A DNA stretch of 64,000 nucleotides from assembly GCA_029204225.1 (NCBI GenBank), contig CM055093.1, positions 1,271,699 through 1,335,698 on the forward strand, read 5' to 3'. This document shows, piece by piece, positions 59,395-64,000 of the stretch. Origin of the DNA: Diphasiastrum complanatum (lineage: Eukaryota > Streptophyta > Lycopodiopsida > Lycopodiales > Lycopodiaceae). The position numbers and the translations under genes are program-made. Positions within the stretch are counted from its first letter, which is position 1; every line of letters starts with the position of its first letter. Below the pieces are notes generated by a model. That model had not been told where the DNA came from and made no database searches. It worked only from the letters and a program-made list of their open reading frames with translations.

Positions 59395-60139
59395 GTAAAG
59401 TGGAGATAAATAAAAGTGATGAACAAAAAATGTTGCTTCTCTCTCACTATAGGATCCAATAATGGTGTGCTACCATCTCCTATGCAAGATCTTGCAACAA
59501 ACTGTGAGATGATTCTCACTAGCTATCTCAATCTCTCCAAAACTAGATCTACTTCACATCAAATGATGGAGTATGGGCAAAGTTAGGATCAAACACTCTT
59601 AGCACGTGTGAAATACACTAAGAAACCAAATTTGACTCAAATACAATGATATTGCATGAAACAAAATGGCTAAGATCTCAAAACAGTGCCTAGATCACAT
59701 ATAGATGAGATTGGTAAGCATTCAACTGTGATTTTGGATCAAACAAGCAATCTTTTGACCAAACCAAATGTGTCCAACCAGGTCTAGGTGCCCTACCTAA
59801 CCCTCTTCAAAAGCTTATAAATTTTGATTGGCTCAACCAAATGGAATGAAACTGATTGCATCAGAAACTAGACAAAAATAGCTTCAAAACAAGCTATCTA
59901 GCAAGATTTTTGGATCAAACATGAAAGAGAACTCCCAAACTGAAATTGGATGTTCCTCACACGTGTCTGAGCACCTGATTCCGTACAGTACCAGGTCATA
60001 CCCAATCAATGTCCTTTTGATCTCTTTTGATCCAAAATTGAACAAGATAGCTAGGAAAATGGGCCTTGACAATTTCTAGCTCAAGATTGATGAATGGTTT
60101 TCACTCAAATGGATCAAAATGCATGGTAACCTTAGGTAG

Positions 60140-60151
60140 GCTCTGATACCA
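60140..60151 (-). other. B2 primer-binding site
   Basis: TGGTATCAGAGC on the minus strand, directly adjacent to the 5' LTR. Confidence 0.9.
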
Positions 60152-60978
60152 TGTTGAATTTCACACGTGTGGACTGTCCACTACATGTACTTGTGATCTC
60201 CTAAGGTGTGTAGATGCACCAAGATCAAGACTAGATTGAGATTCAAGATCAATCTTATATCCTATGGCAAAAACACACTACTACATGCATTCAATCACTT
60301 CCAACTCTCACTCACACATATGGGAAGTGTTCCAAAAGTATTCTAAGTAAAAACAAGCTGCTCTCCTCGGGTAGAGAGAGAAAAACCATCATGAGCTCTC
60401 GGGTAGAGAGAGAAAGCTAGAAATTCAATGACACTCAAAATCCACTCAATCTCAAAATCAATTACATCCAAAAGGAGGAGTAAAATGATACTAATAGATT
60501 CATGAGCTACCACTATGCTTAACTATGATTGGATCACACTTTGCCACCTCTTAATCCTATTGGACCATTGATCCATGCACCTCTAAATTCTATTGGACTA
60601 TATTCAAGCACACCTCAATTTTCTATTGGACCACACATGGTTCCACCTCTAAATCCTATTGGACCTCTTAAACTTCATCAAACAAAAGTATTACACTTGT
60701 CTACACTCTAATTGGCACAAGTTTGGCCTCCTACTCTATTTTGGCTCAATAGTGGCATTACAAGTGGAAATGGATAGTTTGCCATCTATGCCAAATTTGA
60801 CCCTATCAACATCCTACACCTAAATGCTTGACTATGAAATTCTATGAGACCCCTATATCAAACATTTTGATTTACTTTACAATTCTCCACACGTGGGAAC
60901 ATCCTCCACACATGTGAGATTCACTTACAGACTTATATCATAAAAAATACCAAGCTAGATTTTTGCCAATTTCTCACA
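60152..60978 (-). repeat. B2 5' LTR
   Basis: 827 bp, nearly identical to its partner apart from small indels (for example around 60723, CCTCCTACTCTATTTTGG present here and shortened in the other). Confidence 0.92.
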
Positions 60979-61261
60979 CTCCACCTCCCCTATTCAACAT
61001 ATTGGTTTCTCCCCCAGCCTCCAGCTCCCCTATTCAATGTTTCTCTCCCTCACTCTCCTTCTCCCCATAAACCCTAAAAGCCATATAGGAAACCTAGGCA
61101 TGTCGGACCGAAAACTGCTAGTCGGATTCGTGCTAGAGATGTTAGAACCTCGGACGGAAAGTGGACACAGGTCTGTGGGCACGAACCCACTAGACCAGGT
61201 GCAGCTCTACTTGGACATCATTTTTCTGAAAACGTCCTTCGTGTTGGATGGATGCCATTAG
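60979..61261 (+). other. pyrimidine-rich leader with telo-box and a 53-codon ORF
   Basis: A CT-rich stretch is followed by AAACCCTAAAA (61069-61079), a telo-box as found near the starts of plant housekeeping genes. An ATG at about 61100 then reads MSDRKLLVGFVLEMLEPRTE to a stop at 61261. It looks like the 5' end of a host gene cut off or decayed. I recognise no protein family, so I do not call a gene. Confidence 0.3.
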
Positions 61262-61750
61262 GGCACAAGAATGGACTACTTTTCGGCATTCTTAAGAAGT
61301 GGTCTGATATTGCCGAACGGGCTCTATTTTGCATGTTGTTTGTTCCGTCCAGTGCTGCACCCTGAGACAAACCCATAACAACAAACTGGGCTCCAAACAG
61401 TTCACGTAGCCAAACATAAAGTATTGAATTCTTAGATAATTTCTATTAGTTACAAAAGCAATACAGAGATGCATGCATTCTGACATATACTGAATGCAAT
61501 AAAAAGATAGTATTGATTCTAAAAAAACAAAATTAGATGCTAATGAGCACAACACACATCCCTAATCCTAAACCTGTACCATATTTGTACAATCATTTGT
61601 CGCCCACCCAAACCATCGGCTTGCCACCCAAAATTTCGGCTAATTGTCACTCACAACTTTCGACCCAAACCATTGACCTTCAATCCAAACCATCGGCCGT
61701 ATGCCCGTCATTGGTCGTCCATTGCCCGTCAACAACGGGCAATCTGTATT

Positions 61751-61758
61751 AGTATGTG

Positions 61759-61814
<56 letters not shown>

Positions 61815-61833
61815 GATGTATATATATATAGAT

Positions 61834-61890
<57 letters not shown>

Positions 61891-61899
61891 CATATATAC
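61751..61899. repeat. (CA)n/(TA)n microsatellite
   Basis: Alternating CA and TA runs, followed by the second copy of the AAAGATGyTAGAAAATTTAG motif (61902-61934). Confidence 0.97.
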
Positions 61900-62129
61900 A
61901 TATTTTAAAAAGATGCTAGAAAATTTAGTGAATTTTTTTTTTTTGACAAGACTCATGAAATTGTGTAAATTTTTGGACCCATGGAATGATCTTTTCAAGA
62001 AAAGTATTGCAGACATTTTTTAGATTTAAAAAAATGGCCAATAGTACATCAACTTTGCACTTGACATATTTCTTAGCACTCTCATTTGATCATTTGATGT
62101 AGAAGAGCCATCTTTGTCATTCAAGTCAA

Positions 62130-62420
62130 GTGGAAAAATGTCATTCAAGATTTGCCAAAATGACATTCAAGACTTGCCAAAATTATAGAGGAGACGTATC
62201 ACATGTCTGTTCAAAATGCAAATTAGTAGATGAGGATGTGGCTCACCTTTTTTTTTTTACTTTTGTTGATGCACAAATTAATAAGTTTTCACAATGCATT
62301 AGAATAACTACTCTTTGGAACATATGGCTTGCAAGGAATAGTAGGGAATGTGGGAATGGCGACTTTGTCATCTCCCTCCCACTTCTTTTCAAAGAAGCCG
62401 ATAAACTTATGCATCTTTGA
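62130..62420 (+). pseudogene. LINE ORF2 zf-RVT remnant, internally deleted
   Basis: An open frame of 96 codons: VSHVCSKCKLVDEDVAHLFF, then QINKFSQCIRITTLWNIWLA, RECGNGDFVISLPLLFKEAD and KLMHL. It matches, block by block, the minus-strand remnant at 31.9-32.2 kb, but about 110 bp between HLFF and the QIN block are missing. The CxxC and HLF of the zinc finger remain. No RT motif precedes it, so it is a short 3' fragment of the same non-LTR family. Confidence 0.7.
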
Positions 62421-62799
62421 GCTTTTATTGTACTTTTGTAAAAAGTAATTAATCAATGGCTACTTCTTTAGAGAGAATTTTTTTTGCCTTAAGAGAGTAT
62501 TTTTAGTCTACATTGATGCCAACGACCTTGGATATTTATTCATTCCAAGGCATTGTTTTAAATAGCTTATTTCTAAAATGATATGACACGTGAGCAAAAA
62601 ACTAAAACCCAAAATATCCACATAATTGAGATTCATGTTTTTCCACTTACATGCTTAACAAAAAGCTCCACAAAGGCTCTAGAGAGTCTTTGCACTACTT
62701 GCACTACAAGATCCAATTACTATTATAACTTAAAAGATAATGATAGTGAAGCAAACAAATTGTCATAACCTAGCACTATCATATGGTTAATCTAAACAT

Positions 62800-63230
62800 T
62801 TCTTATGAGCACCACTATCCAAGAATACTAGTGGTCATAAAAAATGAAGTCACAATTTTTTTTTACATTAGCACTAGTTTATAAATAACAGTGTTCGCAA
62901 AAATTGGTGAAAAAATATCTTTTACAAGCATTGATTAATTTATTCTAATGCTCATAAAATATATGGCTACAATAGATATTCTTTATGAGCACTAGTATAT
63001 GGATATCAATGCTCATAGATTACTTGGTTATAGTAAAAACCTTTTTTGAGCATTGATTTATAAGATTTAGTGCTCGTAAAAAATATTGATGTAATACTGG
63101 CATTGGTATATGGACAATAGTGCTCATCAAAAAATTGATAACAAAAAATAAATGTCATAAGCATTGGACCAGGAGTCCGTATTGATACTTTTGTGTGCAT
63201 GTCAACATGGACACCAGTGCTAGTAATAAT
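62800..63230. repeat. roughly 61-bp minisatellite, seven diverged units, each with a hairpin
   Basis: Units start with AGCAyT/GCATTG at about 62808, 62870, 62927, 62988, 63049, 63099 and 63160 (spacing 50-62). Most contain a start block (GAGCACT or AGCATTG) and, about 20 bases later, its inverse (AGTGCTC or ATGCTCA), then AAAAA. The pattern resembles subterminal repeats of CACTA-type DNA transposons, but no terminus was found. Confidence 0.75.
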
Positions 63231-63329
63231 TGCAATAACTTTTACCAACACCAATGAACATTCTCCAATTGGAATAAAAGCATTTGACAACGTCGTCTTC
63301 AACAGGAGATCTTGTTGCAACTTCTTTTT

Positions 63330-64000
63330 GCCAGTATAAATGTTTAAAAAAAAAGTAGTTCTATAGAACTATAAATAATAAGAAACATTCAATGGTGATG
63401 TGTACATTGTTCGCTTTCCTTGGAATTTCATTTTGATGGTGGACACAAAATGCTAACAAATATCTAGGACACTATAAGTTTGCATGTGCCATTTTGGACC
63501 ACTTTGTTATCATTGCACTTTTGTCGTGGTTAACGCCTTATGCATTTCAAAATTTGTTGCCTACATTTTGTTTTTAGCTCATTGTAAGTTCAAAATTCTT
63601 CACTTTTGAGAATTCAAAAACAACTCAATTTTTGCACTTTGAACAATTTTTCAAATGCACTAAACTTTCTAAAAGATTTGAAAATTGGTAAATTAAGGTA
63701 TGTATTTTTGAAGATATGATGTCCAACTCTTGTTTTCTAAAAATGGGATTTTTAGAATTTGTGACTTTAAAAGAAAGTTCTTTGTACATAAACAATTTTT
63801 TTTTTTGTCAAAATGTTTGAAGGTAATCTAAAAATGGGCGTCCTTGTTTTTTATTTCTTTTTTTTTTTAATTTCGTGATTGAAAAGATTGAGGACAAAAC
63901 CATGACCTTGAGGTGATTCCTAACAAGGAGTATGACGACAAAAGTGAAGCATTTGATTTTATAACTCCCAACTTTTACACCAACACCAAGAACAAAGGTG
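63330..64000. other. no gene seen
   Basis: AT-rich sequence with poly-T runs. No domain, repeat or RNA gene recognised. Confidence 0.55.

Larger units (their letters stand above)
55876..60978 (-). mobile_element. copia element B2, RT-less, with an intact 857-codon ORF
   Basis: LTRs at 55876-56694 and 60152-60978 start TGTTGAATTTCACACG and end AATTTCTCACA. The primer-binding site is at 60140-60151 (minus) and the polypurine tract is next to 56695 (GAGGAGTG on the minus strand). The internal 3.4 kb holds one long ORF with gag and protease but no RT or RNase H. It is related to B1 in LTR and gag. The flanks (TATAT at left, CTCCA at right) are not a target-site duplication; the left flank is a TA microsatellite that may have changed since insertion. 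Confidence 0.9.

Noticed and set aside
61640-62016. ORFs rich in CVCVC and YIYI
   Set aside because: Translations of the (CA)n/(TA)n microsatellite.
62800-63230. CRISPR-like appearance of regularly spaced repeats
   Set aside because: Units are diverged, there are no unique spacers of constant length, and the genome is eukaryotic.

Overview
This window looks like nuclear DNA of a land plant. It is AT-rich and repeat-dense, it carries Ty1/copia and Ty3/gypsy retrotransposons, LINE remnants and long microsatellites, and its one intact host gene is a plant-type GH9 endo-beta-1,4-glucanase with eight exons. A GRAS transcription-factor pseudogene supports a plant origin. I cannot name the species. 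Nothing bacterial (operons, Shine-Dalgarno sites, CRISPR) is present.

Layout. 0-4.7 kb: 5' part of a minus-strand copia element, a decayed gene fragment related to an ORF at 22 kb, a perfect 26-bp hairpin, and the LTR, repetitive leader and broken gag of a plus-strand copia element. 6.6-9.1 kb: the GH9 gene on the minus strand. 9.4-13.5 kb: diverged tandem repeats, a LINE zinc-finger remnant, a possible SINE and a GGCGCC-rich island. 14.6-18.6 kb: a copia element (here B1) with both LTRs and a 5-bp target-site duplication, but without integrase or reverse transcriptase. 20.6-27.4 kb: a probable large DNA transposon with imperfect terminal inverted repeats. It carries a plus-strand transposase-like gene, an unrecognised minus-strand multi-exon gene and a Ulp1-like cysteine-protease exon. 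27.8-28.2 kb: a gypsy RT fragment. 31.8-32.8 kb: a LINE 3' end. 34-41 kb: gypsy-like remnants interrupted by a complete but decayed copia element (E). 41.7-43 kb: (CT)n and (GA)n tracts flanking a GRAS pseudogene. 46.4-55.4 kb: two copia elements of one family, one (C, minus) inserted into the 5' LTR of the other (D, plus), giving a near-palindrome with arms of about 4.4 kb. 55.9-61.0 kb: another copia element (B2) with an uninterrupted 857-codon ORF that has gag and protease but no RT. 61-64 kb: a telo-box leader, microsatellites, a LINE remnant and a roughly 61-bp hairpin minisatellite.

How it fits together. Most of the sequence is transposon-derived. Four copia copies (B1, B2, C, D) have lost reverse transcriptase yet keep LTRs, primer-binding sites and much of gag, so they probably moved, if at all, with enzymes supplied in trans. 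The GH9 gene is the only reading I would treat as a functional host protein. All domain assignments come from reading motifs; no database search was run.
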